64,000 nt of DNA from Paracoccaceae bacterium (GCA_017854585.1 JAFMHK010000007.1:58200-122199); one strand, 5' to 3'. Positions 16,627 to 26,437 are shown, counted from the first letter of the stretch. The notes: generated by a model not told the origin, from the sequence alone. Numbers and translations: made by a program.

Positions 16627-17801
16627 CGCGCAGGGTTTCCATATTCGGGGCGACCGGGTCGATCGGGCAAAACACCATTGACCTGATCGGGCGTGACGCG
16701 GCCGCCTATGACGTGGTGGCCCTGACGGGGGGCAACAACATCGCGCAACTGGCCGCCGACGCGATCCGGCTGCGCGCCGATGTGGCGGTGACGGCGCATG
16801 ACAGGTGCCTGAACGATCTGCGCGATGCGCTGCAGGGCACTGGCGTGGCGGCCGCCGCGGGAGAGGCCGCATTGCTGGAGGCCGCCGAGCGGCCCGCCGA
16901 CTGGGTGATGTCGGCGATCGTGGGCGCGGCCGGGTTGGCGCCGGGGTTCCGGGCGTTGCGGCAGGGTGCGACGCTGGCGCTGGCCAACAAGGAAAGTCTG
17001 GTCACGGCGGGGCCGCTGTTGATGGCCGAGGCGGTGGCCCATGGCGCGACGATCCTGCCCGTCGATAGTGAGCATTCGGCGGTGTTTCAGGCGCTGGTCG
17101 GGGAAGACATGGCGGCGGTGGAACGCATCATCATCACCGCATCGGGCGGCGGATTGCGGGATATGCCCTTGGCGGAGCTGCGCCATGCCACCGTTGCGCA
17201 GGCGGGCGCGCATCCGAATTGGGACATGGGGCAGCGGATCACGATCGATTCCGCCTCGATGTTCAACAAGGCGATGGAACTGATCGAGACGCGCGAATTC
17301 TTTGGCATCGCGCCCGACCGGATCGAGGCCGTTATTCACCCGCAATCCATCATTCACGCGCTGGTCGGGTTCAGCGATGGCGCGCTGATGGCGCATCTGG
17401 GCCCGCCCGACATGCGCCACGCGATAGGATATGCCTTGCATTGGCCCGACAGGCGGGATTTGCCGGTGGCGCGTCTGGATCTTGCGCAGATCGGAAAGCT
17501 GGAGTTTCAGACCCCATGCGAGACCCGTTATCCTGCCTTGCGAATTGCACGCAACGTCATGGAAACACGCGGTAAAGCGGGGGCCGTGTTCAATGCGGCG
17601 AAGGAAATCGCGCTGGACGGGTTTATTTCCGGGCGGATCGGGTTCATGGACATGACGGCCGTGGTTGACGCGACGCTTGACGTGATGTCGCGCGAGTTTC
17701 GCCTAAATGAGGCCATGAACACCCTTGAGGAGGTTCTGGCGGTGGACCATCTGACAAGGATGGCCGCACAAGCGCAGATCGAGCAGATGGAGCAACACTA
17801 G
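16623..17801 (+). CDS. dxr: 1-deoxy-D-xylulose 5-phosphate reductoisomerase
   Basis: Dxr (IspC) catalyses the first committed step of the MEP isoprenoid pathway, feeding UppS upstream. The NADPH-binding loop FGATGSIGQNTIDLI is at the very N-terminus. Further blocks are ALANKESLVTAG, LPVDSEHSAVFQ with the metal-binding Asp/Glu, ASGGGLRD and HPNWDMGQRITIDSASMFNKAMELIE. I place the start at the TTG overlapping the cdsA stop (TTGA), giving 392 residues, the normal length. No ATG is available between this point and the conserved dinucleotide loop. A longer open frame reaching into cdsA is an artefact. Confidence 0.95.
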   Translation: MTRRVSIFGATGSIGQNTIDLIGRDAAAYDVVALTGGNNIAQLAADAIRLRADVAVTAHDRCLNDLRDALQGTGVAAAAGEAALLEAAERPADWVMSAIVGAAGLAPGFRALRQGATLALANKESLVTAGPLLMAEAVAHGATILPVDSEHSAVFQALVGEDMAAVERIIITASGGGLRDMPLAELRHATVAQAGAHPNWDMGQRITIDSASMFNKAMELIETREFFGIAPDRIEAVIHPQSIIHALVGFSDGALMAHLGPPDMRHAIGYALHWPDRRDLPVARLDLAQIGKLEFQTPCETRYPALRIARNVMETRGKAGAVFNAAKEIALDGFISGRIGFMDMTAVVDATLDVMSREFRLNEAMNTLEEVLAVDHLTRMAAQAQIEQMEQH

Positions 17802-17803
17802 GC

Positions 17804-19132
17804 ATGGAATTCATTCCCGAGTTCGGAAACATCGGTTTCACGGTTCTGGCCTTCGTGGTCGCGCTGTCGATCATCGTGGCGATCCATGAATACGGTCATT
17901 ACATCGTCGGCCGCTGGTCGGGCATCCACGCCGAGGTTTTCTCGCTTGGGTTTGGCCCCGTGCTGTTTTCGCGGGTGGACCGGCGCGGGACCAAGTGGCA
18001 GGTCGCGGCACTTCCGTTCGGGGGGTATGTGAAATTTCTGGGTGATGCGGATGCGGCCAGCGGCAAGGACGGGGCGGCGATTGACGCGCTGGATGTCGAT
18101 GAGCGGCGGCGCTCGATGCATGGGGCGCCGTTGTGGGCGCGCGCGGCCACCGTTGCCGCAGGCCCGGTGTTCAACTTCATTCTGTCAATTCTGATCTTCG
18201 CCGGGTTCATCCTGATCATGGGGCAGGCGGTTGACGAGGCGCGGGTGGGCATGCCCAAGCCGCTGCCCGCCGACATGGTCACGCTGGAAGCCGGTGATCT
18301 TATTACAGGGCTGGAGGGGGAGCCGGTCACCTCGCTTGCTGATCTGGACGAACTGGCGCGCAGCCTGCCGGGATCCGAGTTCGTGACCTACGACATCGTG
18401 CGCGATGGCACCCCGATTCAGGTTGATGCGTCATTCCCGGTGTTGCCGATCGTCAGTTCGGTCACCCCGCAATCGGCGGCCATTGCCGCGGGTATTGAGG
18501 AAGGCGACGTGATCCGCAGTATCGACGGCATGCCGATTTATGCCTTCCATCAGCTGCGCGATGCGGTCGCGGCGGGCGATGGTGCGGAATTGGCGTTGCA
18601 GGTCTGGCGCGACGGCGATGTGCTGGACATGGTACTGACCCCCCGGCGCATGGATTTGCCGCTGGCGGATGGCGGGTTTGAAACCCGGTGGCTGATCGGG
18701 ATCACCGGTGGCCTGATCTTCGAGCCGGAGCGTGAAAGCGTCGGACTTTGGGCGGCGGTCAGTCATGGGGCGGAACGCACGTTGTTCATTGCCGAAAGCA
18801 GCCTATCGGGTTTGTGGCACATGATTACCGGCGCGATCAGCACCTGCAATCTGCAAGGACCGATCGGGATCGCCGAGACATCGGGAGCCGCGGCCAGTCA
18901 GGGATTGGACAACTTCATTCTGTTCATCGCGGTGCTGTCGACGGCGGTTGGTCTGCTGAACCTGTTTCCGATTCCGGTGCTGGATGGCGGCCACCTGATC
19001 TTTCACGCCTACGAGGCCGTGGCTGGCAAGCCGCCTTCGGACAAGGCGTTGAAGGTGTTCATGTCCGTTGGTCTGACGCTGCTGTTGGCGCTGATGCTGT
19101 TTGCGCTGACCAACGATATCTTCTGCCCTTGA
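17804..19132 (+). CDS. rseP: Site-2 intramembrane zinc protease RseP
   Basis: RseP is an inner-membrane metalloprotease that cleaves anti-sigma factors and leftover signal peptides. The 442-residue protein has HEYGH (His28, Glu29, His32) inside the first helix, GGYVKFLGD, two central PDZ-like regions (about residues 125-210 and 210-290), and the C-terminal NLFPIPVLDGGHLIF, the third zinc ligand region. The gene follows dxr by two bases and precedes bamA, the usual order. A possible target is a RpoE-type anti-sigma factor, which is not in this window. Confidence 0.95.
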   Translation: MEFIPEFGNIGFTVLAFVVALSIIVAIHEYGHYIVGRWSGIHAEVFSLGFGPVLFSRVDRRGTKWQVAALPFGGYVKFLGDADAASGKDGAAIDALDVDERRRSMHGAPLWARAATVAAGPVFNFILSILIFAGFILIMGQAVDEARVGMPKPLPADMVTLEAGDLITGLEGEPVTSLADLDELARSLPGSEFVTYDIVRDGTPIQVDASFPVLPIVSSVTPQSAAIAAGIEEGDVIRSIDGMPIYAFHQLRDAVAAGDGAELALQVWRDGDVLDMVLTPRRMDLPLADGGFETRWLIGITGGLIFEPERESVGLWAAVSHGAERTLFIAESSLSGLWHMITGAISTCNLQGPIGIAETSGAAASQGLDNFILFIAVLSTAVGLLNLFPIPVLDGGHLIFHAYEAVAGKPPSDKALKVFMSVGLTLLLALMLFALTNDIFCP

Positions 19133-19228
19133 GGCACAAGGAATCGCCTCGCAGGGGTCGCATTTCAGCCATATTCCAGCGGCAAAATTCATCTTGACCG
19201 TCGAAAGAGGCGGCAGATGGAGGCTGTA

Positions 19229-19384
19229 ATGAACACGTTGACCAAAACCACCAGTGACTTCCGTGAGATCATGTCGGTCAACGCCGACAGGTTTCTGGTT
19301 CCCATGATGATCGTCGGCGCGCTTACATTGGCAGGCTGGGCGGTCTCGGTGGTGTCAGCGGCACATTCCGGCGGCCCTTTCTAG
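19229..19384 (+). CDS. Small single-pass membrane protein (51 aa), unknown function
   Basis: This reading frame encodes 51 residues and is preceded by a perfect GGAGG five bases before the ATG. It has a polar N-terminal part of about 24 residues and one hydrophobic helix (FLVPMMIVGALTLAGWAVSVVSA), ending HSGGPF. An in-frame ATG four codons upstream (19217) has no comparable ribosome site. I do not recognise the family. Its place between rseP and bamA suggests an envelope role, but that is inference. Confidence 0.6.
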   Translation: MNTLTKTTSDFREIMSVNADRFLVPMMIVGALTLAGWAVSVVSAAHSGGPF

Positions 19385-19478
19385 CAGTTTTCGGCACCTG
19401 CCCGCGGGCCCGCGTAGGGCCAATATTGATATGTTGTGACATTGAGGGCGCAAACCGCAAGGTATGCGCCTGATCGTT

Positions 19479-19507
19479 TTGACAACCTCCCCCAGCTTCG
19501 CTAGTCA
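19479..19507 (+). promoter_or_regulatory. Possible bamA promoter
   Basis: A perfect -35 TTGACA (19479-19484) is followed at 17-base spacing by a poor -10 (TAGTCA, 19502-19507), 40 bases before the bamA start. Confidence 0.3.
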
Positions 19508-19546
19508 GGACCCATCTGCATTTTTACTTCCGGGGGGCGGGATTCG

Positions 19547-21853
19547 ATGTTCCAGCGCGCATTTGCTTGGTCCGTTATTCGTGGGAGTGTCTTTTCGCTT
19601 CTGGTTATCGCATTTTCACTGGCTGGTCCGGCCATGGCGCAGACACTGCGCTTTACGGCGTTCGATGTGCAGGGCAACCAGCGCATCCAAACCGACACCA
19701 TCCTGACCTATGCCGGGATTACACCCGGCACGTCGATCGGCGAGGGTGAAGTGAACGATGCCCTGCAGCGGCTTCAAAATACCGGTCTGTTCGAAACCGT
19801 CGAAATCGACGTGCGTGGCAACACGCTGGTGATCCGGGTGCAGGAATATCCCACGATCAGCCGGATCAACATCGAGGGTAACCGCCGCATCGACGATGAC
19901 GTGTTGCTGGCGCAGATCAGTTCGGAACCCCGGCGGATTTACTCGCCCTCGGTCGCCGAATCCGATGCCGCCGCGATCACCGAGGCCTATCGCCAATCGG
20001 GCCGCCTGACCGCGACGGTCACGCCCGAGATCATCCGCCGCGACGATAACCGCGTCGATCTGGTCTTTTCGGTTACCGAAGGCCGCGTTGTGGAGACGGA
20101 ACGGATCGCCTTTGTGGGCAACCGCGCCTATTCGGACCGGCGTCTGCGTCGTGTGCTGGAAAGCACGCAGGCCGGCCTGTTCCGCCTGCTGATCCGCTCG
20201 GATACATTCATCGAGGACCGGATCGCGCTGGACCGTCAGTTGCTGACCAACTTCTATGAGGACCGGGGCTATGTCGATTTTCAGATATTGTCGGTCACGC
20301 CAGAACTTGCACGGGGACGCGACGCGTATTTCGTGACGTTCAACATCCGTGAAGGCCAGAGCTTCAGTATCGGCCAGATCACCACGACGTCCGATATCCC
20401 CGAAGCGCTTGCGGCGGATTTTCAAGAAGTGATCCGCTTGCGGCCGGGCATGGTCTATAGCCCACGGCTGATCGATGAAACCATCAGCCGGATGGAGAAT
20501 CTGGCCACGCAACAAGGCCTGCGATTCGTCCGGATCGAGCCCCTGATCACTCGCAACGACGCGGATCTGACGCTGGACGTGGAATTCGCGCTGACGCCGG
20601 GCGAACGTGTTTTCGTGGAACGCATCGATATCGAAGGCAATGCCACCACCATCGACCGCGTGATCCGTCGCCAGTTCGATACGGTGGAGGGTGACCCGTT
20701 CGACCCCCGCGCCATCCGTCAGGCCGGAGAGCGCATCCGTGCCCTTGGTTACTTCGCGGATGTGAACGTGGAAGGCCGCCCCGGCAGCAGTGCCGATCAG
20801 GTGATCGTCGACGTGAACGTGGAAGAGCAGCCGACCGGCTCGCTTGGCTTCTCGGTCAGTTTCTCGTCCGACACGGGCGCAGGTCTTGCGGTCAACTTCT
20901 CGGAACAGAACTTTCTGGGTCGTGGGCAGTCGGTTGCGCTGTCGTTCGACACCTCTGATGGCAGTCAGGCCTTCAACTTTTCCTTTACCGAGCCTGCGTT
21001 CTTGCGGCGTGACCTGTCGCTTGGCACCAGCTTTTACTACCGTGAAACCACGTCGCAGAACCGCGAGTTCGACACGTTGGATTTCGGCACACGGGTGTCG
21101 CTGGGCTTCCCGGTCAGCGAAAATGGCCGTCTGAGCCTGTTCTATTCGCTTGAGCGGAACGAAATCGCCAACGTGCCGGCCACAAGTTCGGATATCATCG
21201 AGCGAGATGCGGGAACGCGTTGGAATTCCTCGGTGGGCGCGACCTATGCCTATGACACGCGGGACGGCGGCCTGAACCCCAATGCGGGTGTACGGCTTCA
21301 GTTCGGCATGGAGGCGGCGGGCCTTGGTGGCGACGCGCAATACATTCGCACGACCGCACTGGCGATTGCAGAGACCCGCGTGGCGCGTGAAGAGGTGACA
21401 TTGCGCGCCAGCTTTGAGGGCGGCGCGGTGACCACGATTGACGGGAACAGCCAGTTGAACGACCGGTTCTTCCTGTCCAGTCGTCAGATGCGTGGCTTTG
21501 ATACCTTCGGCCTGGGGCCACGTGACTTGGCCGCGACGAACCAAGACGCGCTTGGCGGCAACTATTTCGCCGTGGCCCGGTTCGAGGCGGCGTTCCCCTT
21601 GGGACTGCCGACGGAATACGGGATCTCGGGCGGGGTGTTTGCCGATGTCGGCACCGTCTGGGGGTTGGATGATGTGAACGGCGAAGGCGGTGCCATCGTG
21701 GATGACGGTTTGTATTGGCGCTCGTCGGTCGGCCTGTCGATCTTCTGGGATACGGCCATCGGTCCGCTGCGCTTCAACTTCAGCCGTGCGATCGACACGC
21801 TGCCCTATGACCGCACCCGCGATTTTGACCTGACGGTCGAAGCCCGGTTCTAG
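19547..21853 (+). CDS. bamA: Outer membrane protein assembly factor BamA
   Basis: BamA is the essential outer-membrane insertase for beta-barrel proteins. The 768-residue precursor has a signal peptide ending AMAQ near residue 32, five POTRA domains (about 33-430; for example TLRFTAFDVQGNQRIQTDTIL and RVFVERIDIEGNATTIDRVIRRQF) and a 16-strand barrel. The barrel includes the RGFDTFG motif of the conserved VRGF/Y loop, here read MRGFDTFGLGPRDL. It ends in EARF, a C-terminal Phe as expected for the beta-signal. It is followed five bases later by the Skp-like gene. Confidence 0.97.
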   Translation: MFQRAFAWSVIRGSVFSLLVIAFSLAGPAMAQTLRFTAFDVQGNQRIQTDTILTYAGITPGTSIGEGEVNDALQRLQNTGLFETVEIDVRGNTLVIRVQEYPTISRINIEGNRRIDDDVLLAQISSEPRRIYSPSVAESDAAAITEAYRQSGRLTATVTPEIIRRDDNRVDLVFSVTEGRVVETERIAFVGNRAYSDRRLRRVLESTQAGLFRLLIRSDTFIEDRIALDRQLLTNFYEDRGYVDFQILSVTPELARGRDAYFVTFNIREGQSFSIGQITTTSDIPEALAADFQEVIRLRPGMVYSPRLIDETISRMENLATQQGLRFVRIEPLITRNDADLTLDVEFALTPGERVFVERIDIEGNATTIDRVIRRQFDTVEGDPFDPRAIRQAGERIRALGYFADVNVEGRPGSSADQVIVDVNVEEQPTGSLGFSVSFSSDTGAGLAVNFSEQNFLGRGQSVALSFDTSDGSQAFNFSFTEPAFLRRDLSLGTSFYYRETTSQNREFDTLDFGTRVSLGFPVSENGRLSLFYSLERNEIANVPATSSDIIERDAGTRWNSSVGATYAYDTRDGGLNPNAGVRLQFGMEAAGLGGDAQYIRTTALAIAETRVAREEVTLRASFEGGAVTTIDGNSQLNDRFFLSSRQMRGFDTFGLGPRDLAATNQDALGGNYFAVARFEAAFPLGLPTEYGISGGVFADVGTVWGLDDVNGEGGAIVDDGLYWRSSVGLSIFWDTAIGPLRFNFSRAIDTLPYDRTRDFDLTVEARF

Positions 21854-21858
21854 GCGCC

Positions 21859-22545
21859 ATGTTGCGGGCGGTTCTGGCCATTGCGGCGCTGCTTTTGGTG
21901 GCGCCGCCTGCCGGGGCGCAGATCACCGGTGGGGTGACGCCGCCGCCCGAACTGGTTCCCGCGCAGCGCGTGCAGGGCCAGAGCGCGGCCCCTTCCGGTA
22001 TCCTTGTGTTGAACCAAGAGCGGCTTTTGTCGCGCACCCAGTATGGTGTGCGGATGCAGGCCGAACTGGAGACGGCCGGTCTGGATTTGGGAGCGGAGAA
22101 CCGCCGGATCGAGGCGGCCTTGATGGAAGAGGAACTTGCCCTGACGTCGCTGCGCGCCACGCTTGCGCCAGAGGATTTCCGCCCGCTTGCCACGGAATTC
22201 GACAGCAGGGTGGAGGGGATCCGCACCGCGCAGGATGCCAAGGCCCGCGAGTTGACCACCCAGACCGAAGCCGCGCAGCAGCGCTTTTTCGAGATCGCGT
22301 TTCCAATATTGCTGGAACTGGTGCAGGAGCGCGGCGCAGCCGTCTTGCTGGATAGCCGATCGGTGCTGTTGTCGTCGGACGCGGTGGACATCACCGAGGA
22401 TGCGATTGCGCGGATCGACGCCGAGATCGGCGATGGCGGATCGGCGCCCTTGTTACAGCTGCAGGGAGAAGGGGGCGTTGCCCCGTTGCCCCGGCCCGAT
22501 GCACCGGAAGTGCCTGCCGAGGGTGGGGCGCCAACGGGCGATTGA
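21859..22545 (+). CDS. OmpH/Skp-family periplasmic chaperone
   Basis: This 228-residue protein has a signal peptide (about residues 1-21, ending PAGAQ) and the central region of the Skp/OmpH family: ILVLNQERLLSRTQYGVRMQAELE, a long charged helical arm, and AAQQRFFEIAFPILLELVQERGAAVLLDSRSVLLSSDAVDITEDAI. The family holds unfolded outer-membrane proteins in the periplasm for BamA. The C-terminal tail is longer than in E. coli Skp and rich in Pro and Gly. The bamA-skp-fabZ-lpxA order is classical. Confidence 0.85.
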   Translation: MLRAVLAIAALLLVAPPAGAQITGGVTPPPELVPAQRVQGQSAAPSGILVLNQERLLSRTQYGVRMQAELETAGLDLGAENRRIEAALMEEELALTSLRATLAPEDFRPLATEFDSRVEGIRTAQDAKARELTTQTEAAQQRFFEIAFPILLELVQERGAAVLLDSRSVLLSSDAVDITEDAIARIDAEIGDGGSAPLLQLQGEGGVAPLPRPDAPEVPAEGGAPTGD

Positions 22546-22635
22546 GCCTGCCGTGTTCCTTGCTGCCTTGCCGCCTTTGGGCGGAGTTGTTACCAGTCGC
22601 ATACCCGCGCACCAAGGCAAAGGACCGCAACGCAG

Positions 22636-23109
22636 ATGGCCGATACACCGACAACCGCCGATATCGACATGATCCAGCGGCTAATTCCGCACCGTTATCC
22701 ATTTCTGCTGATCGACAAGGTGCGCGATATCGTGCCGTTCCGTTCGGCGACCGGCATCAAGAACGTTACCTTCAACGAGCCGCATTTTCAGGGCCATTTC
22801 CCCGGTGCGCCGATCATGCCCGGTGTGACGATCATCGAGGCGATGGCGCAGACTGCGGCCGTGATGGTTGGTGTCAGTGCCGATTTGGCCGACAAGAATC
22901 TGCTGGTATATTTCATGGGGATCGATGGCTGCAAATTTCGCCGCAAGGTGGTGCCGGGCGATGTTCTGGAAATGGCCGTGACGGTGACGCGCGGCAAGCC
23001 CGGTGGCAAGGTCTGGAAATTCACCGGCGCGGCGACGGTTGACGGGGAATTGGCCGCCGAGGCCGAGTTCACCGCGATGATGGACCTGTCGGCAGGAGCC
23101 ACTGCATGA
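22636..23109 (+). CDS. fabZ: 3-hydroxyacyl-ACP dehydratase FabZ
   Basis: FabZ dehydrates (3R)-hydroxyacyl-ACP and so competes with LpxA and LpxD for the acyl donor. The 157-residue protein has [48 protein letters not shown] (the hot-dog core, with the catalytic His in GHFPG and the Glu of IIEAMAQ) and [17 protein letters not shown]. The stop overlaps the lpxA start (ATGA), so the two are translationally coupled. Confidence 0.96.
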   Translation: MADTPTTADIDMIQRLIPHRYPFLLIDKVRDIVPFRSATGIKNVTFNEPHFQGHFPGAPIMPGVTIIEAMAQTAAVMVGVSADLADKNLLVYFMGIDGCKFRRKVVPGDVLEMAVTVTRGKPGGKVWKFTGAATVDGELAAEAEFTAMMDLSAGATA

Positions 23110-23906
23110 CGATCGATGCGACTGCGCAGATCCATCCGATGGCGGTGATCGAAGAGGGGGCCGTGATTGGCCCCGGCTGCCGCGTCGGGCCTTTTTGCGT
23201 GGTCGGCCCGGAGGTGACATTGGCGGCGGATGTGACGTTGAAGTCGCATGCTGTGATTTCCGGTTGGACGGAAATTGGCGAAGGTTCGGTCATTTTTCCC
23301 TTCGCGAATGTGGGGGATGTTCCGCAGGACCTGAAGTTCGCGGGCGAACGCACGCGGCTGGTGATCGGCAAGCGCAACCGCATCCGCGAAGGCGTGACGA
23401 TGAACACCGGAACCGAAGGCGGCGGCGGTGTCACCCGCGTCGGAGACGACGGCCTGTTCATGGCGGGCGCGCATGTGGCCCATGACGCGCAGGTGGGAAA
23501 CCGCGTGATCATGGTGAACAACTCGGCGCTGGCCGGTCATTGCGTGGTCGAGGATGACGTGATCATCGGTGGCCTTTCCGGGGTGCATCAGTGGGTGCGG
23601 ATCGGTCAGGGCGCGATTATCGGCGCGGTTACCATGGTGACCCATGACGTGATCCCGCATGGTTTGGTCCATGGTCCGCGCGGGCAGCTTGAGGGGTTGA
23701 ACCTTGTCGGGCTGAAGCGCAAGGGCGTGAGCCGCGAAGACATCACCGCGTTGCGGGCGGCGTTTCAGGCCTTGGCGCAGGGCGAGGGCGCGTTTCAGGA
23801 CCGAGCGCGGCGCCTGCCGGAAACCTGCGGCGACAGCGCATATGTGCGCCAGATATCCGAGTTTGTGCTGGCTGCGACCGACCGCCATTTCCTGACGCCG
23901 GGTTGA
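23106..23906 (+). CDS. lpxA: Acyl-ACP-UDP-N-acetylglucosamine O-acyltransferase LpxA
   Basis: LpxA performs the first step of lipid A synthesis, moving a 3-hydroxyacyl chain from ACP to the 3-OH of UDP-GlcNAc. The 266-residue sequence is a left-handed beta-helix of hexapeptide repeats followed by a C-terminal helical domain. [23 protein letters not shown] contains the catalytic His equivalent to E. coli His125. [24 protein letters not shown] is the standard junction to the C-terminal domain. Confidence 0.96.
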   Translation: MTIDATAQIHPMAVIEEGAVIGPGCRVGPFCVVGPEVTLAADVTLKSHAVISGWTEIGEGSVIFPFANVGDVPQDLKFAGERTRLVIGKRNRIREGVTMNTGTEGGGGVTRVGDDGLFMAGAHVAHDAQVGNRVIMVNNSALAGHCVVEDDVIIGGLSGVHQWVRIGQGAIIGAVTMVTHDVIPHGLVHGPRGQLEGLNLVGLKRKGVSREDITALRAAFQALAQGEGAFQDRARRLPETCGDSAYVRQISEFVLAATDRHFLTPG

Positions 23907-23911
23907 GCGGT

Positions 23912-24688
23912 ATGGCGCGGGCGATTCTAGCGGGTGCGGGGCAATTGCCGGGGCTGCTGTTGGCGGCCGGGCCTGCCCATCTGGTGCGGTTTGCGGGGGT
24001 TGCCGTCACGGCGGCGGCGGATCGGGTGATTGATGCCCGGTTCGAACGGCTGGGTGCGCTCTATGCGGATTTGCGGGCCGCAGGGGTGACCGAGGTGTGT
24101 CTGGCGGGGGCGATGACACGGCCCGATTTCGACCCCAGCCTGCTGGATTCCGAGACCGCCGCGGTGTTGCCACGGCTTGTGGGCGCGATGGGGCAGGGTG
24201 ACGACGCGTTGTTGCGCACGGTGATTGCCTTGCTGGAAGAGGCCGGGTTTGCCGTTGTCGCGGCGCATGACCTGCGCCCCGATCTGGTGGCAGGCGCAGG
24301 CGTTTTGGCGGGCCACCGCGTCGATGGCCCCGATGCGCCGCGCGCGCGTGCGGTTCTGGACGCGCTTGGCGCGCTGGATGTGGGGCAATCCGCCGTTGCG
24401 GGGCGCGGTCAGGTTCTGGCGATCGAGACGTTGCAGGGCACCGATGCGATGCTGGAATTCGTGGCCCAGACCGCACCGGGAACGGGCGGCGTGCTGGTAA
24501 AACGGCCCAAGCCCACGCAGGACCTGCGGGTAGACATGCCCGCCATCGGGCCCCAGACGGTGCGTCTGGCTGCGAAGGCCGGGCTGGCCGGGATCGAAAT
24601 TGCCGCCGGTGCCGTGATGATCCTTGACCGACCTGCCGTTCTGGCGGCCTGTCTGGCAACCGGTGTGGCCTTGTGGGCCGCCCCATGA
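23912..24688 (+). CDS. lpxI: UDP-2,3-diacylglucosamine pyrophosphatase LpxI
   Basis: LpxI hydrolyses UDP-2,3-diacylglucosamine to lipid X, the step done by LpxH in gammaproteobacteria. The 258-residue protein (formerly DUF1009) starts ARAILAGAGQLPGLLLAA and contains VLVKRPKPTQDLRVDMPAIGPQTVRLAAKAGLAGIEIAAGAVMILDRP, a diagnostic C-terminal block of this family. I use the ATG at 23912; a TTG overlapping the lpxA stop (23903) is also possible. The stop overlaps the lpxB start. Confidence 0.93.
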   Translation: MARAILAGAGQLPGLLLAAGPAHLVRFAGVAVTAAADRVIDARFERLGALYADLRAAGVTEVCLAGAMTRPDFDPSLLDSETAAVLPRLVGAMGQGDDALLRTVIALLEEAGFAVVAAHDLRPDLVAGAGVLAGHRVDGPDAPRARAVLDALGALDVGQSAVAGRGQVLAIETLQGTDAMLEFVAQTAPGTGGVLVKRPKPTQDLRVDMPAIGPQTVRLAAKAGLAGIEIAAGAVMILDRPAVLAACLATGVALWAAP

Positions 24689-25839
24689 GCCTGCGGCTGT
24701 TCCTGATCGCCGGAGAGCCATCGGGGGACAAGCTGGGGGCGGCACTGATGGTGGGGTTGAAGGCGCTGTCGGACGATGTGCAGTTCCATGGCATTGGTGG
24801 CCCGCTGATGCAGGCCGAGGGGCTGGTGCCGCTGTTTCCGATGGAGGAACTGAGCGTCATGGGGTTGGCCGAGATCCTGCCGCGGTTGCGCAACCTGCTG
24901 GCACGGGTCGCGCAAACCACCGATGCGGTGCTGACGCTGCGGCCCGATGCGTTGATCACGATCGACATTCCGGAATTTTCCCTGCGTGTCGCGGCCAAGG
25001 TCAAGGCCCGCGCGCCGCAGTTGCGCACCATTCATTACGTGGCCCCCACGGTCTGGGCGTGGCGGCCCAAGCGCGCGGTTAAGATGGCACGGTCCATTGA
25101 TCATGTGTTGGCGTTGTTCCCGTTCGAGCCGCCGTTGATGCAGGCGGCGGGCATGACCTGCGATTTCGTGGGTCATCCGATTGTCGCCGAGCCGTTGGCA
25201 TCGCAAGCCGAGGCCGCGCGGTTCCGCGAACAGCATGGCATCGCCGCCGACGCGCCGCTGGTGCTGGTGCTGCCCGGTTCGCGCCGCTCAGAGGTGACGC
25301 GGCTTGCGCCCCGCTTTGGTGCCGTGATGGCGCAGGTGGCGGCCCGGCATCCGACGGCCCGCGTCGTGGTGCCGACCGTGGCCGCGACCGTGGGATTGAT
25401 CGCAGAGCTGACCGCGGCATGGCCGGTGCCCCCGATCATCGTACGCCCGGACGCCGCAGACGAGAAGCGCGCGGCCTTTGGCGCGGCGGATGTGGCGCTT
25501 GCCGCCAGTGGCACGGTCAGTCTGGAACTGGCGGCGGCGGGCACGCCGATGGTTGTGGCCTATGATATGAATTGGGTGTCATTCCGCCTGATCCAGACGC
25601 TGGCGGTGGTGGATACGGTCACGTTGGTCAATCTTGTGTCCGAGACGCGGGTGGTGCCGGAATTTCTGGGCCCCGACTGCCAGCCCGGCCCGATCGCGGA
25701 TGCGGTTCTGGCGTTGCTGGACGATCCGGTCGCGCGGACGGCACAGTTGAATGCGGCGCGCGTCACCATGGATCGGCTGGGTCAAGGCGGTGAGGCGCCG
25801 GGGCTGCGCGCGGCGCGGTCCGTGCTGGGCGTGATCTGA
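24685..25839 (+). CDS. lpxB: Lipid A disaccharide synthase LpxB
   Basis: LpxB joins lipid X and UDP-2,3-diacylglucosamine into the lipid A disaccharide. The 384-residue GT-B type glycosyltransferase begins LRLFLIAGEPSGDKLGAALM and shows GIGGPLMQAEG, YVAPTVWAWRPKRA, CDFVGHPIVAEP, VLPGSRRSEVTRLAP and ASGTVSLELAAAGTPMVVAYDMNW, all standard. The ATG at 24685 overlaps the lpxI stop (ATGA); a GTG four codons upstream is in frame but less likely. It closes the bam-lpx operon. Confidence 0.96.
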   Translation: MSLRLFLIAGEPSGDKLGAALMVGLKALSDDVQFHGIGGPLMQAEGLVPLFPMEELSVMGLAEILPRLRNLLARVAQTTDAVLTLRPDALITIDIPEFSLRVAAKVKARAPQLRTIHYVAPTVWAWRPKRAVKMARSIDHVLALFPFEPPLMQAAGMTCDFVGHPIVAEPLASQAEAARFREQHGIAADAPLVLVLPGSRRSEVTRLAPRFGAVMAQVAARHPTARVVVPTVAATVGLIAELTAAWPVPPIIVRPDAADEKRAAFGAADVALAASGTVSLELAAAGTPMVVAYDMNWVSFRLIQTLAVVDTVTLVNLVSETRVVPEFLGPDCQPGPIADAVLALLDDPVARTAQLNAARVTMDRLGQGGEAPGLRAARSVLGVI

Positions 25840-25873
25840 TCGCGTCCGATGCTTGCGCTTGGCGGCGGGCCTC

Positions 25874-26344
25874 TCAGCCGGTGAAATCGGCCGAAACGGC
25901 CCCGCTGAGCCGGATCATGTCGGCGGGTGCGATGGCAAAGACGTGGCGCGGTGTGCCGCCGGCGGCATAGACGACTGCGAATGTGCTGAGCCGGGGATCG
26001 ACCCATGCGCGGATCGGGGTCAGGTGACCCAAGGGCGCGACCCCACCGATGGCAAAACCTGTCTGCGCGCGGATCAGCGCGGCGTCCGCCTTGCCCAAAG
26101 CCTCATCCGCAAGCGCGCTGGCCTTGGCGGTATCCACCTGATTGCCGCCTGCGGTAATGAACAAAAGCGCGGTGCCGCTGTGCTCGCCCCGAAAGATGAT
26201 CGACTTGGCGATCTGATCGATGCTGCAGCCGCAGGCGATGGCGGCATCTGCGGCGGTGCGCGTCCCCTCGGCCATTTCGATGATGTTTGGCGACAGTCCG
26301 CCCGCAATCAGGGCGCGCCGCACGCGTTCAAGGCTTTTGCTCAT
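25874..26344 (-). CDS. YbaK/EbsC-family aminoacyl-tRNA deacylase
   Basis: This 156-residue protein is a free-standing relative of the prolyl-tRNA synthetase editing domain, which hydrolyses misacylated tRNAs such as Cys- or Ala-tRNA(Pro). The sequence shows CSIDQIAKSIIFRG (the conserved Lys of the family), LFITAGGNQVDTAKAS, IGGVAPLGH and the C-terminal FAIAPADMIRLS. The gene is convergent with lpxB and divergent from glnE. A much longer minus-strand frame runs on upstream of its ATG, but that part is antisense to glnE. Confidence 0.88.
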   Translation of the reverse strand: MSKSLERVRRALIAGGLSPNIIEMAEGTRTAADAAIACGCSIDQIAKSIIFRGEHSGTALLFITAGGNQVDTAKASALADEALGKADAALIRAQTGFAIGGVAPLGHLTPIRAWVDPRLSTFAVVYAAGGTPRHVFAIAPADMIRLSGAVSADFTG

Positions 26345-26437
26345 GACGTTTCCCTTTGTCCGTGGCCGTTTGTGCCGCGCGCACGCCAGCGGTGCAACCC
26401 GTTGACGTGGCCCACCGTTGCGGGCCATGACCGTGGC

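Noticed and set aside
19616..21544. 642-aa minus-strand frame opposite bamA
   Set aside because: bamA is unmistakable on the plus strand and the antisense product has no family resemblance or start context.
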